NCBI RefSeq assembly: GCF_009834365.1
Contig: NZ_CP041348.1
Coordinates: 1,736,501-1,800,500, forward strand
Direction of reading: 5' to 3'
Length of the DNA stretch: 64,000 bases
From: Komagataeibacter xylinus
GTDB taxonomy: Bacteria; Pseudomonadota; Alphaproteobacteria; Acetobacterales; Acetobacteraceae
Shown here: piece after piece, positions 34,862-42,595 of the stretch
Layout: every line of letters begins with the position of its first letter
Position numbering within the stretch: position 1 is the first letter of the stretch
The notes under the pieces: model-generated
Databases searched by the model: none
Told to the model about the DNA's origin: nothing
The model's input: only the letters and a program-made list of their open reading frames with translations
Translations under genes and position numbers: made by a program

Positions 34862-36796
34862 ATGCCTGCCATAACCCTGCCTGACGGATCCGTTCGCCGC
34901 TTTGACGGGGCAGTGACGGGCACTACCGTGGCGCAGTCCATCGGCGCCGGTCTCGCCCGCGCCGCCCTTGCCATGGAAGTTGATGGCAGGCTCATGGACA
35001 TCGGCCGTGAGATCGACCATGACGCCAGCCTGCGCTTCATCACGCGCAAGGACCCCGAGGCGCTGGAAATGATCCGCCACGACGCCGCCCATGTGCTGGC
35101 CGAGGCCGTGCAGTCGCTCTTTCCCGGCACGCAGGTCACGATTGGTCCGTCGATCGAGAATGGCTTCTATTATGATTTCTACCGCAACGAGCCGTTCAGC
35201 CCGGAGGATTTCGCCGCAATCGAAAAGCGCATGGGCGAGATCGTGGCCGCCAACGAGCCCTTCGTGCGCGAAGCCTGGCCGCGGGAAAAGGCTATCGAAT
35301 TCTTCGAGAGCAGGGGCGAGCGCTTCAAGGCCGAGCTGATCCGCGACCTGCCGGCGGATGAGGAAATCTCGATCTACCGCCAGGGCGAATGGCTGGACCT
35401 GTGCCGTGGCCCGCACCTGCGCGGCACGGCCGATGTGGGCCATGCCTTCAAGCTGATGAAGGTGGCGGGCGCCTACTGGCGCGGCGACCACCGCAACCCC
35501 ATGCTTACGCGCATCTACGGCACCGCCTGGCGTGACCGCAAGGAACTCGAGGCCCATCTGCACCAGCTTGAGGAGGCCGAACGCCGCGACCACCGCCGCA
35601 TTGGCCGCGAGATGGACCTGTTCCACATTCAGGAAGAAGCCGTGGGCCAGATCTTCTGGCACCCCAAGGGCTGGCGGCTTTACACCGTGCTGCAGGATTA
35701 CATGCGCCGCGCGCAGACGGCCAATGACTACCAGGAAGTGCGCACCCCGCAGCTTGTCGACCGCGCCCTGTGGGAGGCCTCGGGCCACTGGGACAAATAC
35801 CGCGAGCACATGTTCATCGCCACCGTGGAGGACGAGGACAAGACACTCGCGCTGAAGCCGATGAACTGCCCGTGCCATGTGCAGATCTTCCGCCACGGGC
35901 TGCGCTCGTATCGTGAACTGCCGCTGCGCATGGCGGAATTCGGGGCCTGCCACCGCTATGAGCCCTCGGGTGCTTTGCACGGCATCATGCGCGTGCGCGG
36001 CTTTACGCAGGATGACGCGCATATTTTCTGCACCGAGGACCAGATCGCTGATGAAACCGCACGCTTCGTGCGCATGCTGGCCGATGTGTATCAGGATCTC
36101 GGATTCGAGCACTTCCGCGTCAAATTCGCCGATCGTCCCGAGCAGCGCGCGGGTGATGACGCGACATGGGACCGCGCCGAGAACGCGCTGAAAGTGGCGT
36201 GCGACATGGCGGGCGTCACCTACGAGCACAATCCGGGCGAGGGTGCATTCTATGGCCCCAAGCTGGAATTCGTGCTGCGTGATGCCATTGGCCGTGACTG
36301 GCAGTGCGGCACGCTGCAGGTCGACTACGTGCTGCCCGAGCGGCTCGATGCCTCCTATGTGGGCGAGGACAGCGCGCGCCATCGCCCTGTCATGCTGCAC
36401 CGGGCCATTCTCGGCTCGTTCGAGCGGTTCCTTGGCATCCTGATCGAGCAGCATGCCGGGCGCTTCCCGCTGTGGCTCGCACCCACGCAGGTGGTCGTGG
36501 CCTCGATCGTGACCGATGCGGCCGATTATGCCCAGCATGTGACCGACACCCTGCGCGAAGCCGGGCTGGTGGTGGAGGCCGACCTGCGCAACGAGAAGAT
36601 CAACGCCAAGATTCGCGAGCACAGCCTGGCGCGCGTGCCGGTCATTCTGGTGGTGGGCCGCAAGGAAGCGGAGGAAAACACCGTGGCCATGCGCCGCCTT
36701 GGCGGCAAGACGCAGGAGGTGCTGCCGCTCGAAGAAGCGGTCTCGGCCCTTGCATATGAGGCCCTGCCACCCGATATCCGTCGCAAGCGCGGCTGA
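34862..36796 (+). CDS. thrS: Threonyl-tRNA synthetase
   Basis: This class II synthetase of 644 residues charges tRNA-Thr. An N-terminal TGS domain ([13 protein letters not shown]) and the editing domain ([19 protein letters not shown]) precede the catalytic core: [13 protein letters not shown] with the zinc cysteine, [32 protein letters not shown] and [17 protein letters not shown]. An anticodon-binding domain closes the C-terminus. GGAG lies about eight bases before the ATG. infC follows, as in many bacteria, after a 210-bp gap. Confidence 0.97.
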   Translation: MPAITLPDGSVRRFDGAVTGTTVAQSIGAGLARAALAMEVDGRLMDIGREIDHDASLRFITRKDPEALEMIRHDAAHVLAEAVQSLFPGTQVTIGPSIENGFYYDFYRNEPFSPEDFAAIEKRMGEIVAANEPFVREAWPREKAIEFFESRGERFKAELIRDLPADEEISIYRQGEWLDLCRGPHLRGTADVGHAFKLMKVAGAYWRGDHRNPMLTRIYGTAWRDRKELEAHLHQLEEAERRDHRRIGREMDLFHIQEEAVGQIFWHPKGWRLYTVLQDYMRRAQTANDYQEVRTPQLVDRALWEASGHWDKYREHMFIATVEDEDKTLALKPMNCPCHVQIFRHGLRSYRELPLRMAEFGACHRYEPSGALHGIMRVRGFTQDDAHIFCTEDQIADETARFVRMLADVYQDLGFEHFRVKFADRPEQRAGDDATWDRAENALKVACDMAGVTYEHNPGEGAFYGPKLEFVLRDAIGRDWQCGTLQVDYVLPERLDASYVGEDSARHRPVMLHRAILGSFERFLGILIEQHAGRFPLWLAPTQVVVASIVTDAADYAQHVTDTLREAGLVVEADLRNEKINAKIREHSLARVPVILVVGRKEAEENTVAMRRLGGKTQEVLPLEEAVSALAYEALPPDIRRKRG

Positions 36797-36995
36797 TTAC
36801 CTTTGTCCCGTGCCGGAACTGCATGGCTGTTTTCGCAGGTGCGGGGCAAGACAGTACTTGATCTGGGGCGCGTCTTTGCGTCACATATCTTTCCATAATG
36901 TAAGGTCATTCCTTGCCCGCGTATTTTCCACGGCTTCGGCCTTGGGGCGCGGGCAGCGGGAATGGCCTTGCCTGCCGTTTGAATGCAACAGTTAC

Positions 36996-37009
36996 AGGAG
37001 CTGACCATA
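36996..37009 (+). promoter_or_regulatory. Shine-Dalgarno and ATA start of infC
   Basis: AGGAG at 36996-37000 is followed by six bases and ATA at 37007. No ATG has an equal site: ATG 36983 lies upstream of the AGGAG itself and ATG 37022 is too far away. IF-3 is known in several bacteria to start at a rare codon that IF-3 itself discriminates against, giving negative autoregulation. Confidence 0.7.
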
Positions 37010-37543
37010 GCCAGACCCCCGATGCCCACTCCGCCAAATCGAGAGGGCCCCCGCGTCAATGAAGAGATCCGCGTGCCGCAGGTGCGTCTGATCGATGAAG
37101 AGGGCGAGATGCTCGGCATCATGTCCACGCGTGATGCGCTGGCACGCGCTTATGCCGCTGGTCTTGACCTGCTTGAAATCAGCCCGAACGCCGAGCCGCC
37201 GGTGGCCAAGGTGCTCGATTACGGCAAGTTCAAATACGAGCAGCAGAAGAAGCGCAACGAAGCGCGCAAGAAGCAGAAAGTCATTGAAATCAAGGAAGTC
37301 AAGGTTCGCCCGAACATTGATGAAAATGACTATCAGGTGAAAATGCGCGCGATGAAGACCTTCATCGGCGAGGGCGACAAGGTGAAGGTGACCCTTCGCT
37401 TCCGTGGCCGCGAAATGGCGCATCAGGATCTGGGTGTGAAAGTTCTCGAACGTATCCGCGCCGAGATGGATGAACTGGCCAAGGTTGAGCATATGCCCAA
37501 GCTTGAAAACCGCCAGATGATCATGGTGCTGGCACCGCGTTGA
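37007..37543 (+). CDS. infC: Translation initiation factor IF-3
   Basis: The 178-residue protein has the two IF-3 domains joined by a charged helix: [40 protein letters not shown] and [19 protein letters not shown], then [17 protein letters not shown] and [18 protein letters not shown]-3 prevents subunit joining and checks start codons. The start is placed at ATA 37007 by its ribosome site; ATG 37022 would give a 173-residue product. A strong terminator follows directly, so rpmI and rplT, often next, are not linked here. Confidence 0.95.
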   Translation: MARPPMPTPPNREGPRVNEEIRVPQVRLIDEEGEMLGIMSTRDALARAYAAGLDLLEISPNAEPPVAKVLDYGKFKYEQQKKRNEARKKQKVIEIKEVKVRPNIDENDYQVKMRAMKTFIGEGDKVKVTLRFRGREMAHQDLGVKVLERIRAEMDELAKVEHMPKLENRQMIMVLAPR

Positions 37544-37565
37544 CACCTTTGCGGGTGCAGGACGC

Positions 37566-37600
37566 AAAAGCCCGGAGGGATTACCCTCCGGGCTTTTTTT
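37566..37600 (+). terminator. Rho-independent terminator of infC
   Basis: GCCCGGAGGG and CCCTCCGGGC form a perfect 10-bp stem with ATTA loop, preceded by A's and followed by seven T's, 22 bases after the infC stop. Confidence 0.95.
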
Positions 37601-37604
37601 GTGG

Positions 37605-37661
37605 GTAAAAGCTTCAGGAGAACGCCGCCTTTTGAAAAAAGGCGGCGCCCCAAAACTTTTA
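37605..37661. repeat. Palindromic repeat element, copy 2 (partial)
   Basis: A truncated left hairpin (AAAAGCTTC) is followed by AGAACGCCGCC, an A/T loop, GGCGGCGCCC and the terminal tail CAAAACTTTTA. It lies 16 bp beyond the stop of the minus-strand SIMPL gene, in the same orientation relative to that gene as the other copies. It may terminate that transcript. Confidence 0.65.
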
Positions 37662-37676
37662 TTTTATCAAATCTGT

Positions 37677-38432
37677 TTAAGGTTTGAGGATAACCGTGGC
37701 CCGTGCCGTTGCGGTTACATCCTGCTGCCCGGTGGGCGCTTCAGGCGCGATTCCGTCAGCCGGGGCCATGCGGGCCATCATCATCATGGGCATGGGGCGG
37801 GGGAAGTTCTGCTCTTCCAGTGCGACCGAACGGATGGAGGCCACCCTGAGCTTCAGCGTCGCGGCTGCCGCCTGCGCGCGGGCCTGCATGTCTTCCAGCG
37901 CCAGGGTCTCGGCCTTGCGGGTCAGTTCCGCGCGCCTGCCGCGCGAGAGCGACCAGTCCAGCCGGGTCAGCGCCAGGTTTTCGGCCTGGATGCGGCCTAC
38001 GAGCGGCAGCAGCACCTTGCCATCGGCTGCCGTCAGGCGCAGGCCCTGCCGCGCCACCCAGTGCGGCTTGCGGTTCTGGTGCACATCACCTTCATCATGA
38101 TGCACGAAATAGGATTCGGCATTGATCACCAGCCCGTCGGTATGGGCGGTGGCGGCAATGGCCTTGCTGATGAGCGTATTGAGCTGTGCCTGTGCCGCAG
38201 CGGCGGTATCGGCCTGCGCCTCGGCGGTGAAGGTCGCGGTCAGTTCATCGGGCGGGGCCTGCACGGTGCCGGTCGCACTCAGTTCGAGTTCGGTGCCATC
38301 GGGGCGGGTGGAGTCGGGGGACTGGGTCTGGGCCATGCCTGTTGCCGGATGCAGCGCGGCTACTGCCAGCAGGCCGCACAACGCCACCCTTTGGCTGCAG
38401 CGGGCGGGGAACAAAAAATGGGGTCGGGTCAT
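37677..38432 (-). CDS. SIMPL-domain (DUF541) periplasmic protein
   Basis: The 251-residue protein has a signal peptide (VALCGLLAVAALHPATGMAQ) and a SIMPL-like fold: ELELSATGTVQAPPDELTAT at the start of the mature chain and KAETLALEDMQARAQAAAAT later. Methionine-rich PMPMMMMARM occurs in the C-terminal part. The family is linked to the cell envelope and stress, without a defined reaction. ATG at 38432 overlaps the stop of the upstream small gene (ATGA). It ends the transcription unit that contains the two-component system. Confidence 0.82.
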   Translation of the reverse strand: MTRPHFLFPARCSQRVALCGLLAVAALHPATGMAQTQSPDSTRPDGTELELSATGTVQAPPDELTATFTAEAQADTAAAAQAQLNTLISKAIAATAHTDGLVINAESYFVHHDEGDVHQNRKPHWVARQGLRLTAADGKVLLPLVGRIQAENLALTRLDWSLSRGRRAELTRKAETLALEDMQARAQAAAATLKLRVASIRSVALEEQNFPRPMPMMMMARMAPADGIAPEAPTGQQDVTATARATVILKP

Positions 38433-38755
38433 GAATGCGTGGTCTCCTTGAGTTCAACCAACGCGCGACGCAGCCGTACGATGCCCGAGCGGATGCGCCC
38501 CTCGCGGCACATGTCGGCACCCTGCATGCGCAGGCTGTCCACATCCTGTGGCAGGGCAGGGCCATAGGCATCGATGATGTTGAGCAGCCGGTTGCAGTAG
38601 GCCTTGGTGTCGCTGGTAATGATGACCGGCTTGTCACTCCCGCCATCACGCGCGGTCATGATCTGGGGCGTGTCCTCCGGCGCTACCGGTGCAGGTGCTG
38701 CGCCGCAAAGGCAGAAACTCATCACGACGATGGCGGGCGTCACGGAGGATTGCAT
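38429..38755 (-). CDS. Small secreted protein, 108 aa
   Basis: I do not recognise this protein. A hydrophobic N-terminus (MQSSVTPAIVVMSFCLCGAA) suggests export. The mature part contains DTKAYCNRLLNIIDAYGP and QGADMCREGRIRSGIVRLRR, with two cysteines that could form a disulfide in the periplasm. ATG at 38755 has AGGA five bases upstream; ATG at 38761 adds two residues. It lies between the histidine kinase and SIMPL genes with 10-bp and 4-bp (overlap) junctions. Confidence 0.65.
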   Translation of the reverse strand: MQSSVTPAIVVMSFCLCGAAPAPVAPEDTPQIMTARDGGSDKPVIITSDTKAYCNRLLNIIDAYGPALPQDVDSLRMQGADMCREGRIRSGIVRLRRALVELKETTHS

Positions 38756-38765
38756 GGTCATCCTG

Positions 38766-40370
38766 TTACTCTACGCTACTGTTCGTGTCGTGCTGATGGG
38801 GTAAAGGTGACGTTTGAGTCATGCCTGATATGTGCGCGGATGAGGACAGATCCTCTTCCGCTTCAGTCAGGGCGCTTGCGGCTACGGGCAGGGCGAGCGA
38901 AACCGTAAGCCCCGGCGCATGCGAGGAGAGATGCATCTGCCCCCCATGCAGCTGCACGATGGCGCGGACCATCGACAGCCCCAGCCCCGAGCCGGGGGTG
39001 TGGCGGGCCTTTTCCGCACGGAAGAAGCGCTCGGTCGCGCGCGCCATGTCCGCCTCGCTCATGCCAATGCCCTCGTCACTGACCGAAAGGTCGAGCATGC
39101 CCTCGCCCGTGGGGCCGGCAAGGCGCCCTGGCGCGACCTCGCGCAAATGCGCGCGCAGATAAACCGTGCCGCCGGGGGGCGAGAATTTGATGGCGTTATC
39201 AAGCATGTTGGCCACCGCCTGTTGCACCAGCGAGCGGTCGCCGTAAAAGAACAGGCGCGCGGGCAGATCGAGGGCGAGGACAATGCCATGCTCTTCGGCC
39301 ACGGCTTCATAAAGGTCGGCCACATCGCGCAGTACGGGCACGAGGTCAAAGGTCATGAACGCGGAGCGGCGCGCACCTGCCTCGATCTGGGCAATGCGCA
39401 GCAGCGCCTCGAACACGGCGGTCACGTTATCAAGGTCGCCCACCGCGCGGTCGATCGCGCCACGCAGTTCATCGGGCGTGCTGGCGTGGAGTGCGGCATC
39501 TTCAAGCTGGGTGCGCGCACGGGCGATGGGGGTGCGCAGGTCATGGGCAATGGCGTTGGAGACCTGCCGCACGCCATCCATCAGGCGCACGATCCGGTCG
39601 AGCATTTCATTGATGGCCTCGGCCACCTGGTCCATTTCGTCGCCATTGCCCACAAGCGGCATGCGGCGGCTCAGGTCGCCATGCGCAATGGCGGAGGTGG
39701 TGCGCGCCACGGTCTTGACCATGCGGCGGAAGATGCGGTGCACCAGCACCGCCCCGCTGATGGCCAGCAGCGTAACCATGACCCACGCCCACAGCAGCGA
39801 ATCGGTCAGCAGATGGCGCAGGATGCCGCGCGCGCGCACATCACGCCCCACCAGCAGGCGATAGCCGCTATCAAGCTGGCCTTCCGTATGGGTCTGGGCC
39901 GTGCCGGGCAGGTTGTAGCCATGGAGCTGGGCCATGCCGCGCAGCCCCGCGCGGGTATCGGGCAGGTTGTACCACCGGTCGGTGTGCTCGACCTTGCTGG
40001 GCCAGGCGGAGACGTTGCCGGTCAGGTAATTGCCCTGCGGGTCGATGACCAGATAGATCGCGTCATCATCAAGGTTCTGTTCAAGCCGGTCCTCGATGGT
40101 CAGGGCCAGCGTGGGCAGGCCGCCCATGACCCAGCGCTCGGCCAGGCCGCGGGCATCGGCGTTGATGGCGGTTTCCACCTGGCGCTCAAGGAACCCGATC
40201 GTACCCCACCACATGAATGACATGAACAGGATGGAAGACAGCGCGAACATCGTGCCATAGGCCAGCGAAAAGCGCAGGCTGGCCGACCGCCACGCCCGCC
40301 AGCGCGAGCGGCGTGGCGGGCCGGGCGTGGAAAAGGCGGGCGTCGTCATGCCCCCCCGCGCAGCGGGCAT
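38766..40370 (-). CDS. Sensor histidine kinase, HAMP type
   Basis: The 534-residue kinase has an N-terminal membrane helix (AYGTMFALSSILFMSFMWWG), a periplasmic sensor of about 120 residues, a second helix (LLWAWVMVTLLAISGAVLVH) and a HAMP domain. The phosphorylated histidine is in SNAIAHDLRTPIARAR, and the ATPase domain has NMLDNAIKFSP, DEGIGM and GSGLGLSMVRAI. ATG at 40370 has GGGAGG 11 bases upstream; ATG at 40349 is possible. It pairs with the OmpR-type regulator upstream and probably senses envelope stress. Confidence 0.93.
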   Translation of the reverse strand: MPAARGGMTTPAFSTPGPPRRSRWRAWRSASLRFSLAYGTMFALSSILFMSFMWWGTIGFLERQVETAINADARGLAERWVMGGLPTLALTIEDRLEQNLDDDAIYLVIDPQGNYLTGNVSAWPSKVEHTDRWYNLPDTRAGLRGMAQLHGYNLPGTAQTHTEGQLDSGYRLLVGRDVRARGILRHLLTDSLLWAWVMVTLLAISGAVLVHRIFRRMVKTVARTTSAIAHGDLSRRMPLVGNGDEMDQVAEAINEMLDRIVRLMDGVRQVSNAIAHDLRTPIARARTQLEDAALHASTPDELRGAIDRAVGDLDNVTAVFEALLRIAQIEAGARRSAFMTFDLVPVLRDVADLYEAVAEEHGIVLALDLPARLFFYGDRSLVQQAVANMLDNAIKFSPPGGTVYLRAHLREVAPGRLAGPTGEGMLDLSVSDEGIGMSEADMARATERFFRAEKARHTPGSGLGLSMVRAIVQLHGGQMHLSSHAPGLTVSLALPVAASALTEAEEDLSSSAHISGMTQTSPLPHQHDTNSSVE

Positions 40371-40478
40371 CCACGCAGGCGCCTCCCTGCCGCCGGGGGG
40401 CGTGCCGTGCCGGGGGAGGCTGCCCCCTGCGCCGGACAGGGCACGCGGTTGCTCCCGCAGGGCGCTGCGGGTTGCCTG

Positions 40479-41159
40479 TTACTCGGCACGCAGCATGTAC
40501 CCCGCATTGCGGATGGTATGGATGAGGGGCGCGCCGAAGGGCTTGTCCACCTTCTGGCGCAGGCGCGAGACATGCACGTCGATCACGTTGGTCTGCGGGT
40601 CGAAATGGTAGTCCCACACGCCCTCGAGCAGCATGGTGCGGGTCACGACCTGGCCTGCATGGCGGGCAAGGTATTCCAGCAGCCGGAATTCGCGTGGCTG
40701 GAGGTCGATCCTCTGCCCCCCCCGGCGCACCGTGCGCGAGAGCAGGTCGATCTCGAGATCGGCCACTTCCAGCTTGGTCTGGGGCGCGCTCTCGGTGCGG
40801 CCCCGGCGGCCAAGCGCCTCGACGCGGGCCAGCAGCTCGCTGAAGGCGAACGGCTTGGTCACGTAGTCATCGCCGCCTGCCTTGAGGCCCTGCACGCGGT
40901 CATCCACATCCGCCAGCGCCGAGAGCAGCAGCACGGGGGTGGTGTTGTTCTGCGCGCGAATGGTCTCGAGCAGGCGCACGCCGTCAATGCCGCCGGGCAG
41001 CATGCGGTCGAGTATGATCAGGTCGAACTTTTCGCTCACGGCCATGAACAGGCCGTCCTTGCCGTTATCGGTCATCTCGACCAGGTGGCCTGCTTCCTTC
41101 AGGCCCTTGGCCACGAAAGAGAGGACGGTGGGGTCATCTTCAACAACAAGAATATGCAA
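40479..41159 (-). CDS. OmpR-family response regulator
   Basis: The receiver domain has HILVVEDDPTVL, the phospho-accepting Asp in DLIILDRMLPGG and Lys in DYVTKPFAF. The C-terminal winged helix is OmpR-like (LQPREFRLLEYLARHAGQVV; TNVIDVHVSRLRQKVDKPFG). The start is placed at TTG 41159 because GAGG lies five bases upstream and the protein then begins at the receiver core; ATG at 41210 would add 17 residues and overlap the protease gene by 20 bp. It is the partner of the kinase that follows. Confidence 0.92.
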   Translation of the reverse strand: MHILVVEDDPTVLSFVAKGLKEAGHLVEMTDNGKDGLFMAVSEKFDLIILDRMLPGGIDGVRLLETIRAQNNTTPVLLLSALADVDDRVQGLKAGGDDYVTKPFAFSELLARVEALGRRGRTESAPQTKLEVADLEIDLLSRTVRRGGQRIDLQPREFRLLEYLARHAGQVVTRTMLLEGVWDYHFDPQTNVIDVHVSRLRQKVDKPFGAPLIHTIRNAGYMLRAE

Positions 41160-41190
41160 AATGGCCTCGTGTCGGTTGGGGCGGGGTCGG

Positions 41191-42387
41191 TCAGTCGTCC
41201 AGGTCTTCATCAGGGCGGTGGCTTACGCAGGCCTCCAGGCTCATGGTATCGTGGCGACGGCGGATGTGCAGCGTTACGGTGGAATGAGGCCGCTTTGCCG
41301 CGATCGAGCGGATCAGCATCCGCGCGGTGTCGATCGGCTCGTCATTGACCGCCGTAATGACATCGCCAATGCGCAGGTGCGCCTTCATGGCCGGGCCATC
41401 ACGGTCGATTCCCACGATCTGCACGCCGCCATGCCCTGCGCCGTCGGCCAGTGTAACACCAAGCCAGCCACGGTCTATATGCCCGTTCTGGCGCAGTTCC
41501 TCCACAATCGGCGCCACGATCTCCGATGGCAGGCCAAAGCCTATGCCCACCGAGCCGCCGGTGGGCGAGACGATGGCCGTGTTCACCGCCACCACCTGCC
41601 CGCCCAGATTGAAGGACGGCCCGCCGGAATTGCCGGGGTTGATGGGCGCGTCGATCTGGAAAAAGTCATCGAAGGGGCTGGTGCCGATATCACGCCCGCG
41701 CGCCGATACGATGCCTGCCGTAACACTCGAGCCCAGTCCGAACGGGTTGCCCGCAGCCATGATCCAGTCACCGATATTGACCAGCCTGCTGTCGCCCCAC
41801 GGCACGAAGGGCATGGGGTGGGGCGCATGGATCTGGATCACCGCGATATCGGTCAGGTCATCGCTGCCCACGAGGCGGGCCGGGAACTCGGTGCCATCGG
41901 AGAGCGAGACGGTAATCTGGTCAGCACCGCCCACCACATGCGCGTTGGTTACGATCACGCCGCCGGGGTCGATCAGGAAGCCCGAGCCCGCGCCCAGCAT
42001 TTCCTCGCCATGGGCGCGCATGCGCTCGCGGAATTTATGCTCGAACGGCGTGCCCTTCACGCTTGGCGGCAGGGGCTGGCGGGCAGCGGCCTGATGGCTG
42101 TCCTGCGCCTGTGATACGGCGATGTTCACCACCGCAGGCCCAACCTGGCGCACGAGCGGTGCGAAGGTCAGCGGCCCGGTCTGCACCACAGGCGGCACTG
42201 GGGGCGCAAACAGCGAGGGGCTGGCAGGCACGGTGGATGCGGGTGCCGCCACCACATCCTGCGCAAGCGCCTCCGTGCCCGCGCCGGTCATGCCCAGCAG
42301 CAGGACCGGTAGCAGGCGTGATGCCGGACGGGCCGTGGCGATCCATGTCATGCCGGGAGGCGGGAGAATGCGTTCATGATGAAGCAT
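41191..42387 (-). CDS. Periplasmic Do-like (HtrA/Deg) serine protease
   Basis: The protein of about 398 residues has an export signal (LLPVLLLGMTGAGTEALAQ), a trypsin-like domain with the triad His in VTNAHVV, Asp in DLTDIAV and Ser in NPGNSGGPSF, and a single PDZ domain (GWLGVTLADGAGHGGVQIVG; HLRIGDVITAVND). One PDZ makes it DegS-like rather than DegP-like. It should degrade or sense misfolded envelope proteins. The start is uncertain (42444, 42387 or 42351); CGGATAAC precedes 42387. It heads an operon with a two-component system. Confidence 0.88.
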   Translation of the reverse strand: MLHHERILPPPGMTWIATARPASRLLPVLLLGMTGAGTEALAQDVVAAPASTVPASPSLFAPPVPPVVQTGPLTFAPLVRQVGPAVVNIAVSQAQDSHQAAARQPLPPSVKGTPFEHKFRERMRAHGEEMLGAGSGFLIDPGGVIVTNAHVVGGADQITVSLSDGTEFPARLVGSDDLTDIAVIQIHAPHPMPFVPWGDSRLVNIGDWIMAAGNPFGLGSSVTAGIVSARGRDIGTSPFDDFFQIDAPINPGNSGGPSFNLGGQVVAVNTAIVSPTGGSVGIGFGLPSEIVAPIVEELRQNGHIDRGWLGVTLADGAGHGGVQIVGIDRDGPAMKAHLRIGDVITAVNDEPIDTARMLIRSIAAKRPHSTVTLHIRRRHDTMSLEACVSHRPDEDLDD

Positions 42388-42495
42388 GTTATCCGAAAAA
42401 AGCGGCAATGCCATGTCTGCATGGCATGGTAGGGCCAGATGCATGCGTTTTTGGAGGTTGTATAAAAAGCCTGCGCAACACTGCTTGAAAGCCGT

Positions 42496-42579
42496 AAGAC
42501 GTTTTTGGGGAAGCTTTTTTCAAAAAGCGTCGAAACAATACCGCTTTTTTGAAACAGGGGAGCACCCGAAACCTTTTAT
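42496..42579. repeat. Full-length palindromic repeat element, copy 3
   Basis: This copy of about 84 bp has end repeats AAGACGTTTTTGGGG and CACCCGAAACCTTTTA (inverted). The hairpins are GAAGC/GCGTC around TTTTTTCAAAAA, and a degenerate CCGC-A/T-loop-GGGG half. It lies 16 bp after the hrpB stop and before the protease gene, both on the minus strand. Confidence 0.65.
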
Positions 42580-42595
42580 TATTTTAATCTGATTC

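Noticed and set aside
34493..36622. Minus-strand open frame of 709 codons opposite thrS
   Set aside because: thrS is complete on the plus strand; the antisense frame has no recognisable domain.
36797..37006. A riboswitch or T-box in the thrS-infC gap
   Set aside because: I found no conserved T-box or other riboswitch core; the gap is best explained as promoter and leader of infC.
38919..40220. Plus-strand open frame of 433 codons opposite the histidine kinase
   Set aside because: The minus strand encodes a complete kinase with HAMP, H-box and ATPase motifs; the plus frame is histidine- and glycine-rich shadow sequence.
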